Positions 1 to 8,462 are shown, numbered from the stretch's first letter. The stretch: DNA of 63,504 bases from Gordonia araii NBRC 100433 (GCF_000241265.1 NZ_BAEE01000026.1:1-63504), one strand, 5' to 3'. Numbers and translations: made by a program. The notes: generated by a model from the letters alone, not told the origin.

Positions 1-2
1 GG

Positions 3-146
3 GCGGTTCAGTACTTCGTCCTGGGAATCGGCATGAGCGAGTCCGACAAGATCAGCAAGACGGTCAACGACTTCGCCAAAGCCGTCGACGCAGGCAATAG
101 CCCCGAGATCCTGGATCTAATGTGCGAGGTTGAGGCCAAACAGATT
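3..146 (+). pseudogene. Fragment of a membrane-anchored lumazine-binding/DUF4878-like protein, cut by an IS element
   Basis: The frame is open from the left edge. It reads a short hydrophobic stretch (AVQYFVLGIG), then a soluble start including SESDKISKTVNDFAKAVDAG and ILDLMCEVEA. This is the layout of actinobacterial proteins with one membrane helix followed by an NTF2/lumazine-binding-like domain, in which a D-x-I-x-x-x-V-x-D-F-A-x-A-x-D-x-G segment and a following Cys are common. Similarity to the family stops near base 146; the next bases belong to the IS3 transposase in another frame. The family assignment is from memory of the motif and is tentative. Both ends are missing here, so no function can be assigned. 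Confidence 0.4.
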
Positions 147-879
147 CGTGCCAGCGATGACACTGCGCGAGCAGCTGCGCACCTATGCCCGCAAGAATCC
201 GCGGCACGGGTTCCGCCGGGCGTGGGCGCACCTGCGCTTCGACGATGGCATCGAGATCAACAAGAAGAAGGTGCACCGGCTGTGGAAAGAGGAAGGGTTG
301 CAGGTTCGCCGCGCGCCGCGGCGGAAACGAGCGGGCCAATCATCGGTGCCGATTGTCGTCGCTGATGCACCAAAAGTGGTGTGGGCGTTGGATTTTCAGT
401 TCGATTCCACGGTGGACGGCAAGAAGGTCAAGATAGCTTCGATGGTCGATGAGCACACCCGGATGTCGTTGCTGAACATCGTGGACCGCTCGATCACCGC
501 CGAGCGCCTGATCGAGGAGTTGGAGAAGACATTCGCGATCTGGGATGGCCCGCCGATAGTGCTGCGTATGGACAACGGCCCTGAGTTCATCTCAGAGGCC
601 CTGCGGGAGTTCTGTGCAGGGTCGGTGGGGATCTCCTACATTCCGCCCGGCACACCGTGGAACAACGGGTACATCGAGTCGTTCAACAACCGGCTGCGCG
701 ACGAGTGCTTGAACCGCAATTGCTGGCCCACACTGCTCGAGGCCCGTGTGGTCATCGGCGACTTCAAAGACGACCACAACCACCGACACCGGCACTCGGC
801 GCTGGGCTACCGAACCCCGGCCGAGTACGCTGCCGGATGCACCCACAGACACCACCCCGTGGGCTGCGAGATCGACTGA
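130..879 (+). CDS. IS3-family transposase OrfB, 5'-truncated
   Basis: This is the integrase-type DDE transposase of IS3-family elements, which catalyses strand transfer. Residues about 10-65 are the HTH_21 region (RHGFRRAWAHLR, then VHRLWKEEGLQVRR), and the rve catalytic domain follows. The triad can be read: D88 in VVWALDFQFD, D148 in LRMDNGPEF and E183 in NGYIESFNNRL. The frame opens at a TTG at 130, but the first family-like residues start near an ATG at 157, so about 40 N-terminal residues and OrfA are lost. The catalytic core is complete, but without OrfA and a left end the copy is probably immobile. Confidence 0.8.
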   Translation: MRPNRFVPAMTLREQLRTYARKNPRHGFRRAWAHLRFDDGIEINKKKVHRLWKEEGLQVRRAPRRKRAGQSSVPIVVADAPKVVWALDFQFDSTVDGKKVKIASMVDEHTRMSLLNIVDRSITAERLIEELEKTFAIWDGPPIVLRMDNGPEFISEALREFCAGSVGISYIPPGTPWNNGYIESFNNRLRDECLNRNCWPTLLEARVVIGDFKDDHNHRHRHSALGYRTPAEYAAGCTHRHHPVGCEID

Positions 880-938
880 CCGACAGCAACAAGGAACTGG
901 CTCTAGAACGGCCTGGACCGGCTATCGGGGACCTGCCA
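147..938 (+). mobile_element. IS3-family insertion sequence, left end missing
   Basis: The segment holds most of an IS3-type OrfB. Downstream is a right end that finishes in CA at 937-938 after a GGGGACCTG string, consistent with the TG...CA termini of the IS3 family. I see no left inverted repeat and no OrfA, and the first roughly 40 residues of OrfB are absent, so the element is deleted on its left. The left boundary is placed where the upstream gene fragment stops making sense (about 135-157). A second, similar string (CTGGTCCAGTTAGGGGACC, about 989-1007) may be the end of another related element. Confidence 0.6.
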
Positions 939-1280
939 ACCCCAATCGAAGCCATCACTATGGGTCTGATCGGGCTCCTGAGGTGTACTGGTCCAGTTAG
1001 GGGACCGGAGTTCGTCCGGATCGCTCACGGCTCGGGGTAGGGAGAACTCGAACGTTGCTGATGGCGAGCTGACGACGATGGTTGCGCCAAGCGCCTCCGG
1101 AAGTACAACGATTCCGTTGCCGCACGCGAAGTGCCCTTCGAACACGCGGCTCTTCTCCATCCGCTGATCTTCGCATGTGCAACCGCGCAACCGGCGCACC
1201 TTGGGTAGCACGGGGGTAGCACGCAACGCGCTTGACCAGCATAGACGCACCGAAACCGCCTGTTACCAGGCGGTTTGCAG
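880..1280. other. 401-bp stretch without a convincing gene
   Basis: It contains the IS right end (to 938), an IS-end-like string near 989-1007, and a minus-strand open frame at 903-1250 that resembles no family I know. The direct repeat GGGTAGCACG occurs twice (about 1204-1213 and 1215-1224). The tRNA terminator sits at 1253-1276. I read the stretch as scar tissue from element insertion beside a tRNA gene. Confidence 0.5.
1253..1276 (-). terminator. Hairpin terminator downstream of the CAU tRNA
   Basis: AAACCGCCTG and CAGGCGGTTT form a perfect 10-bp stem with a 4-nt loop. It begins 4 nt after the tRNA 3' end on the minus strand. A run of U is lacking, as is common in high-GC actinobacteria. 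Confidence 0.7.
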
Positions 1281-1354
1281 TGGGGCGACCGGGGCTCGAA
1301 CCCGGGACCTACGGATTATGAGTCCGCGGCTCTAACCAACTGAGCTATCGCCCC
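1281..1354 (-). tRNA. tRNA with CAU anticodon (Met elongator or lysidine-type Ile2)
   Basis: A full cloverleaf reads on the minus strand: acceptor GGGGCGA/TCGCCCC, D-arm AGCTCAGTTGGTTAGAGC, anticodon loop CTCATAA, T-arm GGTTCGAGCC, discriminator A. CCA is not encoded. The anticodon CAU fits elongator Met or the isoleucine tRNA modified by TilS; sequence alone does not settle this for me. It is not an initiator tRNA, because the first base pair is G-C. Confidence 0.92.
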
Positions 1355-1422
1355 GCGGGCGCTAGGCCCGCCGAAAAGAGTACCGGTCACCGTCGATTCG
1401 ACGTCGACGAGGACCGTCTCCG

Positions 1423-2742
1423 TCAGTCGAGGACGCCGAAGTTTCCCCGGATGATGTTGTCGGGGTCGTGCGTGGCCTTGAGTTGACGGAGCCGTTGCAG
1501 TGACGACGGCGGCAGCGCGTCGGACAGCTGCTCTGCCGGGTTGAGGAACGACAGGGGTTTGTGGCCGCTCGACGGCAACGCTTCAGCAAAGGCGGCCTGC
1601 TTACGGACAATTGCCTGCTCCACCTCCGGCGTCGCGGGAACACCGAACATGTAGACCGCATACGGCTCGGACAGCGGTCCGTGCGGACTGTCGCTCGGGC
1701 GGGCGAAGGCGCCGCCGAGGTGGCGTACCTGCAACGTCATGAGCGGCGCGATGGGCTCGTCAACGAGCACGTCGATCGCCGCGTCGTCGAGATCGGTCAG
1801 CAGTTCCGCGCGCGACGTCCCCGGACTCGGCTCTGTCGGTTCGCCGGTGATTCCGCCGAGATCGGCGACGCTGATCGGTGCCCGGGTGTCGGAGAGCGGA
1901 GCAGGCAGGTGCTCGGTCTCGCGCATCAGGCGGCGCGCGGTCTCGGCGTCGCCCAGGTAGGTGGAGTCGATGGCGACCATCGGCTCGGCACCGGGGAAGT
2001 TCAGCAGCTCGTACCAGAGGGTCAGACCCTCGGGGGCAGAGTTCGTCAGCGTGCGAAAGACCTCGGCGACCTGTCGTGCATGCTCGCCCGACCAGAGTTG
2101 CCGTCCGCCGAACACTTCCGGTGCCGGGTGCAGTTGCAGTTCCAGAGCGGTGACGACGGCGATGTCGCCACCGCCGCCGCGCAACGCCCAGAACAGGTCA
2201 GGCTCGGTGGAGGCGGTGACGCGGCGCGCGTGGCCGTCGGCGGTGACGACCTCGAAGGCGACGACGCTGTCGGCGATCCAGCCGAACGATCGCCCGAACC
2301 AACTCAGCCCTCCTCCCAGTGCGGCGCCGGTGACGGTCACCACCGGCGAGCTGCCGGGCAGTGCGGTGAGGCCGTGTTCGGCTGCGGCACGCTGCAGATC
2401 GCCGGAACGAACACCTGCGCCGATGCGCGCGGTCTTCGTCAGCGGATCCACGTCAACGCTGTTGAGCCGACCGGTGCGCAGCAAGATGGCGCCGGCGGCC
2501 CTGCCGGTCGCCCCGTGCCCACTGGGCTGGGTGGCAATCGGGACGCCGTGCGCGCCGGCGAATCGCACAAGCTCGACGACATCATCGGCGTCGGCCGCCT
2601 CGACAACGGCCCAAACATCCTGGTCGACGGCGAGATTCCACGGTCGGCGATGGGCGTCGAACTCGGGGTCGTCGCTGAACCAGGCACCGCCGCGAATCTT
2701 CGCGCGCAGCTCATCGACAATGATGGACGGGTAGACGGTCAC
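1423..2742 (-). CDS. FAD-linked oxidase, berberine-bridge-enzyme type (FAD_binding_4 + BBE)
   Basis: A 439-residue flavoprotein oxidase of the VAO/PCMH fold. The FAD-binding domain covers about residues 35-210, with QPSGHGATG around H76, the usual site of covalent flavin attachment. The substrate domain follows, and the C-terminal BBE motif reads DPDNIIRGNFGV. The substrate is unknown; relatives oxidise sugars, alcohols and secondary metabolites. The start is GTG at 2742 with AAGGAG seven bases upstream; the open frame continues far upstream but that part is not family-like. It is divergent from an ECF sigma gene, and an ECF41-like promoter reads toward it, so it is probably that sigma factor's target. 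Confidence 0.85.
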   Translation of the reverse strand: MTVYPSIIVDELRAKIRGGAWFSDDPEFDAHRRPWNLAVDQDVWAVVEAADADDVVELVRFAGAHGVPIATQPSGHGATGRAAGAILLRTGRLNSVDVDPLTKTARIGAGVRSGDLQRAAAEHGLTALPGSSPVVTVTGAALGGGLSWFGRSFGWIADSVVAFEVVTADGHARRVTASTEPDLFWALRGGGGDIAVVTALELQLHPAPEVFGGRQLWSGEHARQVAEVFRTLTNSAPEGLTLWYELLNFPGAEPMVAIDSTYLGDAETARRLMRETEHLPAPLSDTRAPISVADLGGITGEPTEPSPGTSRAELLTDLDDAAIDVLVDEPIAPLMTLQVRHLGGAFARPSDSPHGPLSEPYAVYMFGVPATPEVEQAIVRKQAAFAEALPSSGHKPLSFLNPAEQLSDALPPSSLQRLRQLKATHDPDNIIRGNFGVLD

Positions 2743-2799
2743 GGGTAACTCCTTCTCGATGGACGTGATCGGACGCGATTCGCGTCCTCTCATCACTGA

Positions 2800-2826
2800 G
2801 ACGAGCGCGGCCGTCGGAATGTGACG
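2800..2826 (-). promoter_or_regulatory. ECF41-like sigma promoter for the FAD-linked oxidase
   Basis: On the minus strand CGTCACA (2826-2820) is followed after exactly 16 bp by CGTC (2803-2800). The published ECF41 consensus, as I recall it, is TGTCACA with CGTC about 16 bp downstream, so this is one mismatch off. It gives a leader of about 50 nt before the GTG at 2742. Confidence 0.6.
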
Positions 2827-2848
2827 AACCGTGAACTGAGGAGTTCTC

Positions 2849-3760
2849 GTGGTACCGGAACCGCCCGCGCCAACGCTGGACGACGTCGCCGCTCGATTCG
2901 AATCGCACCGCCCGCGGCTCCACGCCATCGCGTTCCGCACGCTCGGGTCGGTATGGACCGCCGACGACGCGGTGCAAGAAGCCTGGATACGGCTCCAGCG
3001 GACCGACGTCAACCAGATCGAGAACCTTGAGGCGTGGTTGACCACAGTGGTGTCGCGGATCTGCGTCGACATGATCCGCCACTCCGCCACGAGGCGCGAG
3101 GAGTTGGAGGAACAGAACGACGAGGCGGTGCCGTCGGGCCTGGCGAACGTTGAACACGGTCCGGCCGAGGATGCCCTGCTATCGGACGATCTGGCGCTAG
3201 CGATGGACGTCGTGCTCGAAACGCTGGGTCCGCTTGAGCGTCTCGCGCTGGTCCTGCACGACGTGTTCGCATTGTCCTTCGACGACATCGCGCCCATCGT
3301 CGAACGTTCGCCCGCCGCCGCCCGCCAGCTGGCTTCCCGCGCCCGCGCGCGACTGCGGACCGTCGACGTGAACGCGGTCCGGGAACGGCGCGCCGCGGCG
3401 ATCGAGGCATTCCTTTCAGCGGCGCGCGAGGGCGACTTCGGCGGTCTTCTCCAACTGCTGGACCCCGAGATCGAGCTGAACAGCGACTCCGCTGCTCTGG
3501 AGCTGGCCGCGGCCGGCGCGGAGTACGGTGCGCCGCTGCTCGATCGCACGATCCGCGGTGGCGATGCCGTCGCCAAGGTATTCGCCGGACGCGCGGAACT
3601 CACCAGGCTGATCAGCCTCGGTGGCGTGCCCGCTGCGGCCTATGTCGACGACGGCACGGCCCACGCGCTCTATCTGATTACCTTCGACGGAGACCGGATC
3701 GCCCGGCTCGACGTCGTCGCCGACGCCGCGCTCCTCGCCGGCCTGCCCGTGGCGTTCTAG
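2849..3760 (+). CDS. ECF RNA polymerase sigma factor with C-terminal SnoaL-like domain (ECF41/SigJ type)
   Basis: A 303-residue sigma factor. Sigma region 2 (about residues 15-85) includes AIAFRTLGSVWTADDAVQEA. Region 4 (about 120-175) includes LERLALVLHDVFALSFDDIA. An additional domain of about 120 residues with the NTF2/SnoaL fold follows; in ECF41-type factors this tail controls activity in place of a separate anti-sigma factor. The exact C-terminal signature motif of ECF41 is not obvious here, so a related group is possible. The start is GTG at 2849 behind TGAGGAG. It is divergent from a FAD-linked oxidase, the usual ECF41 neighbourhood. Confidence 0.88.
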   Translation: MVPEPPAPTLDDVAARFESHRPRLHAIAFRTLGSVWTADDAVQEAWIRLQRTDVNQIENLEAWLTTVVSRICVDMIRHSATRREELEEQNDEAVPSGLANVEHGPAEDALLSDDLALAMDVVLETLGPLERLALVLHDVFALSFDDIAPIVERSPAAARQLASRARARLRTVDVNAVRERRAAAIEAFLSAAREGDFGGLLQLLDPEIELNSDSAALELAAAGAEYGAPLLDRTIRGGDAVAKVFAGRAELTRLISLGGVPAAAYVDDGTAHALYLITFDGDRIARLDVVADAALLAGLPVAF

Positions 3761-3765
3761 GTGTC

Positions 3766-4257
3766 TTACCTGACGTCGGCGAGAACCTCGTCGACGAACG
3801 CGTGGATTCGCCGCCGCAGATCGGCGACTCGTTCTTCCCGCACCGCATCGAGGTCGGTGCCGCCGTGATACGCGGGCGGCAACTGTCGTGCGTTGCGGGA
3901 GCACCCGAACTTCTCGCAGATCAGCACGCCCAACGTCGAGCCACGGCGACCGGCCGCTCCGGCACGGCGCACCGTGTAGAGCACGGCGTCGTCGGAGAGA
4001 TTGACGTCGTTGCACCACGAGCACATCGCTCGGCCGCGGGGTTTGGTCTCGGCGCGGGTGAGTAGTAGCGCGACCGGGCCGGACGAATGCTCAACGACGA
4101 GGTAGGCGCGGCGTGGGATCTTGCGGTCGCGCCAACCGAGGAATTCGAGGCGCGAGAAGTCGATCTGGCCGAGGTCCGGATAGCTGACTCGGCTGATTTC
4201 GCTGCGCGTAGCGCCGCGAAACGCGGATCGGATGGTTGCTTCGGTGAGTGGTTGCAT
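3766..4257 (-). CDS. FBP-domain protein (FusB-like treble-clef zinc finger)
   Basis: A 163-residue protein with the C-terminal domain found in EF-G-binding FusB/FusC proteins. The zinc ligands are plain: C79 and C82 (MCSWCND) and C114 and C119 (LICEKFGCSRN). The N-terminal part is helical. In staphylococci this fold rescues EF-G from fusidic acid, but actinobacterial members are mostly uncharacterised, so a role at the ribosome or EF-G is inference. It is convergent with the sigma gene, with only 5 bp between the stops. Confidence 0.8.
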   Translation of the reverse strand: MQPLTEATIRSAFRGATRSEISRVSYPDLGQIDFSRLEFLGWRDRKIPRRAYLVVEHSSGPVALLLTRAETKPRGRAMCSWCNDVNLSDDAVLYTVRRAGAAGRRGSTLGVLICEKFGCSRNARQLPPAYHGGTDLDAVREERVADLRRRIHAFVDEVLADVR

Positions 4258-4471
4258 GAGGTGACCAACCTTGGAGGTGGCCGACGCGGCGGACGCGCCG
4301 GGAGGGCGAATGGAGGTAACAGTGACCCGCCGATCACCGTGATCGGCTTCGGGGCGCGGTCAACTGTTGTGGGCGCGGTAGGCGCCGGACTCCTCGATTC
4401 GCGGGTTGCTCACGGAGCCCAGGCTAGCGCCCGGGCGGAATGCGCGCACCCGAGATTCCGTTGCCAGGAGT

Positions 4472-5581
4472 ATGGCGGCCGATCAGCATTCCGAGATCCG
4501 ACGTCGAGTCTTGGTCATCGGGGCGGGACAGGCGGGCCTTTCGGCGGCCTACCACCTGCGGCGAGAGGGACTTGTTCCCGGCGACGACTTTGAGATCCTC
4601 GACGCGAACCCGACGCCCGGCGGCGCGTGGAGCCACCGCTGGGACGCGTTGACCTTCGACGAGGTGCACGGGCTGTACCCGTTGCCGGGGTCGACGATTG
4701 GCCCGCCCGACCCGGCCGAGCCGGCCCGCGAGGTGGTGAAGCGCTATTACGCGCAATACGAGCACGATCATGGTTTCCGCGTCAGCCGGCCGTGGCGCGT
4801 CACCGCCGTGGCTCGCGACGGTGAGCAGTTCATCGTCACCGCCACAGGTCCGGCGAACGCGCAGCGCGTCTACCGTTCCGACGCGGTGATCAGCGGCAGC
4901 GGTACGTGGGACCGACCGTATGTGCCGCACTATCCGGGACGATTCGCAGGCTCTCAACTGACTACGCGCGACTTCGCCGACCCCGAGGACTTTCGCGGCA
5001 AACGCGTCCTGGTCGTCGGGGGCGGCACGTCGGCCGTGCAGTTCCTGCTGCTTCTCGACCAGCACGGGGCGTCGACCGTGTGGTCCACGCGACGGCCGCC
5101 GCGGTGGACCGACCGGAAATTCGATGCCGAATGGGGGATCAGGGTCGAGCGCGGGGTCGCCGAGCGTACGCGGCAGGGGCTGCGCCCGCTCAGCGTCGTC
5201 GCGGCGACCGGGCTGCCGCTGATTCCACGGTATGTCGATGGCATCGAGCGCGGCGTTCTGGTCTCGCGCGGCGCACTAGCGCGCTTGACCGAGACCGGCG
5301 TCGACTTCGTCGACGGCACACACGAAGACGTCGACGTCATTCTGTGGGCGACCGGATTCCGAGCCTCCCTCGACCACCTCGCTCCACTGCGGATTCGTGA
5401 GCCCGGCGGTGGTGTGTTGATGGCGCGCGACGACGTGAGCGTCGTGACGATGCCGGGCCTGTACCTCGTCGGCTACGGCCGCAGCGCGTCGACTCTCGGT
5501 GCGACGAGGGCGGGACGGGCAGCGGCGCGGGCCGCGCGCCGGCATCTTGCGGCCGGTGCGGACGAGCGCCTCACAGGGTGA
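4472..5581 (+). CDS. Flavin-containing monooxygenase-like FAD/NAD(P) oxidoreductase
   Basis: A 369-residue two-dinucleotide-binding-domain flavoprotein. The FAD Rossmann motif is VLVIGAGQAGLSAAYHLR (about residues 13-30) and the NAD(P) motif is VLVVGGGTSAVQF near residue 180. A DVDVILWATGFR segment precedes the C-terminal end, typical of FMO/Trk-type enzymes. The substrate is unknown. The chosen ATG follows AGGAG with almost no spacer; an upstream TTG at 4406 is the alternative. It stands alone on this strand. Confidence 0.8.
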   Translation: MAADQHSEIRRRVLVIGAGQAGLSAAYHLRREGLVPGDDFEILDANPTPGGAWSHRWDALTFDEVHGLYPLPGSTIGPPDPAEPAREVVKRYYAQYEHDHGFRVSRPWRVTAVARDGEQFIVTATGPANAQRVYRSDAVISGSGTWDRPYVPHYPGRFAGSQLTTRDFADPEDFRGKRVLVVGGGTSAVQFLLLLDQHGASTVWSTRRPPRWTDRKFDAEWGIRVERGVAERTRQGLRPLSVVAATGLPLIPRYVDGIERGVLVSRGALARLTETGVDFVDGTHEDVDVILWATGFRASLDHLAPLRIREPGGGVLMARDDVSVVTMPGLYLVGYGRSASTLGATRAGRAAARAARRHLAAGADERLTG

Positions 5582-5588
5582 GGGCCCG

Positions 5589-6248
5589 TCACTCGTCGTC
5601 GAGTCCGCCCTGCTCGAGGATCTGCGCCCGCAGCTGGACGAACTGTTCTTCGGTGACGATGCTGGCGTCGCGGAGTTTCGCCAGCTTCTCCAGCCGGGCT
5701 ACCGGATCGGCATCGGATCGGGTGGCGTGGACGGAGACGTTGGGCGGCGGCACCGGCGCACCGGGCGGCGTGCTCATCGGTTGAGGCGACGGCGCGCCAT
5801 GGCCTGAGACGTGGACTTGGGCCCCAGGGAACATCTGTTGGATCTGCGAGATCACGTCGTTCGCCGTCGTCGGCATCCCCTGTTCTCCGCCGGGTGAAGG
5901 GTTGCCGGATTGGTTCAGGTGGTCGACGATCGCGGCCGCCTGCTGGCGACCGGCGTCCGCGCCGGTTGCCACTTCGTCCCAAAAAACTGCGAGGTTGTGC
6001 GGATTGCGTGGGTCGACGGCGACCGGCAGCGCGGTGCCGGGGTGCGGCCACTTGGAGACTCGGCAATTCAGCTTGCTGTAGTCGGTCTGAAAGGCGGGCA
6101 TACCGGGAACCTCCACGACCAGGGTGGCCGACACGTTCGCCCAGGTCGCAGAGTGTGGCGGGGCGCTGGACGCGATGACGCGCGCGGTTCCCCGGACCCA
6201 ATCGGGACCGGGCTGCTCCTTGCCGAACAGATTGTCAAAGAGGCCCAC
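5589..6248 (-). CDS. SHOCT-domain protein, function unknown
   Basis: The 219-residue protein begins MGLFDNLFGKE and has a mixed soluble domain to about residue 115. A Pro/Gly-rich linker follows (PPGAPVPPPNVS). The C-terminal SHOCT helix pair is the segment containing DPVARLEKLAKLRDA, ending in AQILEQGGLDDE. SHOCT domains are short oligomerisation or binding modules. The start is GTG at 6248; TAGAAT lies 6 nt upstream, so the mRNA is probably leaderless. The TAG of that -10 is also the stop codon of the upstream excalibur gene. Confidence 0.75.
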   Translation of the reverse strand: MGLFDNLFGKEQPGPDWVRGTARVIASSAPPHSATWANVSATLVVEVPGMPAFQTDYSKLNCRVSKWPHPGTALPVAVDPRNPHNLAVFWDEVATGADAGRQQAAAIVDHLNQSGNPSPGGEQGMPTTANDVISQIQQMFPGAQVHVSGHGAPSPQPMSTPPGAPVPPPNVSVHATRSDADPVARLEKLAKLRDASIVTEEQFVQLRAQILEQGGLDDE

Positions 6249-6257
6249 GGCCTAATT

Positions 6258-6488
6258 CTATTCGCAGGCGATGCCGTCATCGTCGCGATCCAGGTGCGCG
6301 GCGTAGCCGTCTTGCCCCTTGTGAAGCGGATCGGCGCCGTCGGCGCGAACCGCGTCACAGTTCTCGTAGTACTTCACCTGTGTCGCGCCCGGCAGGGGAG
6401 CGGCGTATGCCGTGCCAACAACCGCTGATGGGGCAAGGCCCGCAGCGGCAAACAGGACGGCACCGAGGGTTTTGGCGACGACGGTCAT
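6258..6488 (-). CDS. Small secreted excalibur calcium-binding protein
   Basis: 76 residues: a signal peptide (about 1-29, ending GTAYAA), then one excalibur domain. The domain has YYENCDAVRADGADPL and the closing calcium loop DRDDDGIACE, with the two Cys conserved in the family. Excalibur domains are extracellular calcium-binding modules in Gram-positive bacteria, often on nuclease-like or surface proteins; here it is alone. An SD (GGAGCC region) lies upstream of the ATG. Confidence 0.85.
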   Translation of the reverse strand: MTVVAKTLGAVLFAAAGLAPSAVVGTAYAAPLPGATQVKYYENCDAVRADGADPLHKGQDGYAAHLDRDDDGIACE

Positions 6489-6594
6489 CGAAGGCTCCTT
6501 CGTTCAGTCCCCCGGAGCAACTGAACATAGGCCGCGCCGGCTATGCCCGTTGTTGTATTCGATGAAGTTCGGGCCCAAAGACCCTCGGTGACGG

Positions 6595-8004
6595 TCAGGG
6601 GCGCCGAGCCCGCATCAGAGCGCGGGGGAGCTGAGGCAGCTGGGGCTTTCGTACCGTACGTGCGATGAACTCACCCAGCGTCACCCCCGCTGCCAGGGCA
6701 CATCCGACGCCGAAAGCCGTGGCCATCTCCCGGGTTCCGGCAGCCCCCGCGTCGGTCATCAAGCCGTACATTCCTCGATAGATCGCCAGGCCGGGCAGCA
6801 GCGGGGTGATCCCGGCGACGGCGATGACCAGCGGCGGCGTCAGCGAGCGGCGCGCCGCGATGCCGCCGACGAAGCCGATGATGATCGCGGCGGCCGCGTA
6901 GGCGAAGATCGGGCCGAGGTCGGTGAGATACAGGCTCGCGGTAACCCCGGAGCCGATGGCACCGGCGATGAATGCGGCAGGCAGCGCACGTCGTTCGGCG
7001 TAACTCGCCAGTGCGAAGGCGAACGCCGCGAGTGAGCCGCCGAATACGCGCGCGGGGATGTCGGCGGCGCCGAAGGGAGCCACCGTCGTGATGGTCGGCA
7101 GGTGCACGTCGAACAGGCCGACGAAACGGATCGAGAGCGCCACGCCGACCATGATGCCGCCGGTCATCACCACGACCTCGGTGACACGGGCCGTTCCGGT
7201 GATCGGCGCGCCGGTGATGGCGTCCTGGACGGCGCCGACGAGGGTGAGCCCGGAGAGCAGGACGACGATCCCGGCGGCGATGATCTGGGCCGGCCGGAAA
7301 CCGAGGCCGCTTCCTTCCAGGACCGGGTAGAGAAGCGCGGCGGGCAGCACGGCGAGAAAACCGCCGGCCATCTGCTGAAAGAACGGGGGCGTGCCGATCC
7401 GGTTGAGCTGGCGGTTGACGACGATGATCACCACGGTGGTGGCGAAGGCCGTCAGGCACACGACCCAGGTGCCGCCCAGGTAGATGCCGATGCCCAGTGC
7501 GAGCAGTCCCCATGCGAGCGTGGCGATCCAGCGCGGATACGGGTGCGGGGCGGCGGTGATCTCGTCGACGATTCGGTGGGCGGTCGCGGGTGCGATAGCG
7601 GATCGTCGGATCCGCCGCACGAGCCGGTCAACTTGGGCCAGGCGCGTGAAGTCCAGCGACCGGTAGTTGACCGACCGCGACGACGTGATCGGTGGCAGCG
7701 TGCTGCCCCGGCGGGCGCAGATCAGGACGGTGTTGAAGGTGACATCGACATCGACGTCTTCGAGACCGTAGAACGCCGCGACGAACTCCACCTGGTGAGC
7801 CGTGTCGATCGCGCCCGTCCCCGCGTCGAGAAGAAGGGCGCCGATCCGGGCGGCGAGGTCGAGGACCTCGGTGATCGCGGCTTCGTCGTGGAGGTCGATC
7901 GGCTTGCGGGGCGCGATGACGATGCTGCCCGGCTCGATGGTGTCGATCGTCGCCGGGGGAGTGCCCAGCAGGCGGTTCCAGCCCCGCCGGATCGCTCCGA
8001 GCAC
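6595..8004 (-). CDS. ThrE-type threonine/serine exporter, ThrE and ThrE_2 domains fused
   Basis: A 469-residue membrane protein of the corynebacterial ThrE family, which exports threonine and serine. Residues about 25-240 form the soluble DUF1212 part, with IGALLLDAGTGAIDTAHQVE, the sequence that marks the family, and the first helices follow. The rest is a series of about ten hydrophobic segments, the last four or five making up the ThrE_2 half. The start is GTG at 8004 with a very good GAGGAGG seven bases upstream. The frame stays open to 8292, but that part is not family-like. Confidence 0.85.
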   Translation of the reverse strand: MLGAIRRGWNRLLGTPPATIDTIEPGSIVIAPRKPIDLHDEAAITEVLDLAARIGALLLDAGTGAIDTAHQVEFVAAFYGLEDVDVDVTFNTVLICARRGSTLPPITSSRSVNYRSLDFTRLAQVDRLVRRIRRSAIAPATAHRIVDEITAAPHPYPRWIATLAWGLLALGIGIYLGGTWVVCLTAFATTVVIIVVNRQLNRIGTPPFFQQMAGGFLAVLPAALLYPVLEGSGLGFRPAQIIAAGIVVLLSGLTLVGAVQDAITGAPITGTARVTEVVVMTGGIMVGVALSIRFVGLFDVHLPTITTVAPFGAADIPARVFGGSLAAFAFALASYAERRALPAAFIAGAIGSGVTASLYLTDLGPIFAYAAAAIIIGFVGGIAARRSLTPPLVIAVAGITPLLPGLAIYRGMYGLMTDAGAAGTREMATAFGVGCALAAGVTLGEFIARTVRKPQLPQLPRALMRARRP

Positions 8005-8299
8005 CGGTTCACCTCCTCGAACGCGGGCCGCGATGCGAGCGGCTCCCAGGCAGACTGCGCACCCCTGGTCTGGGCTGTCTTCGACGATGCCGGGGTGCTT
8101 CGCCCATTGTAGGTATGCGCCTCGTGGCTCCGATTGTCTGGACGGATCGCGCAGTGCACCCCGGTCAGCCTGCGAACTTCGCGGGCGCAGACTGCCGAGC
8201 GGACGGGGCGCTATACGGTCCGACCGCTCGGCAGTTCGCATGGACGAGTACGAGAATGGCCCGCCCCGGCGAATGCGCTGGTGACGGGCCACTTTCTGG

Positions 8300-8372
8300 C
8301 TCCCCCAACTGGACTCGAACCAGTAACCGTTCGATTAACAGTCGAATGCTCTGCCAATTGAGCTATGGGGGA
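8300..8372 (-). tRNA. tRNA-Asn (GTT)
   Basis: A cloverleaf on the minus strand: acceptor TCCCCCA/TGGGGGA, D-arm AGCTCAATTGGCAGAGC, anticodon loop CTGTTAA (GTT), T-arm GGTTCGAGTCC, discriminator G. CCA is not encoded. The 295 bp between it and the ThrE gene hold nothing I can support. Confidence 0.96.
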
Positions 8373-8462
8373 ATGGCTTTGGCTCGGGTGAGCCGGATGT
8401 TGACTCTAGCGCATGCCCCGACTTGCGGACAAAACAGCAGTTCAGAAGGGGTGCCGCCACAG

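Noticed and set aside
903..1250. A 115-codon minus-strand frame near the CAU tRNA
   Set aside because: No family resemblance; it spans the IS right end, so it cannot be an old intact gene.
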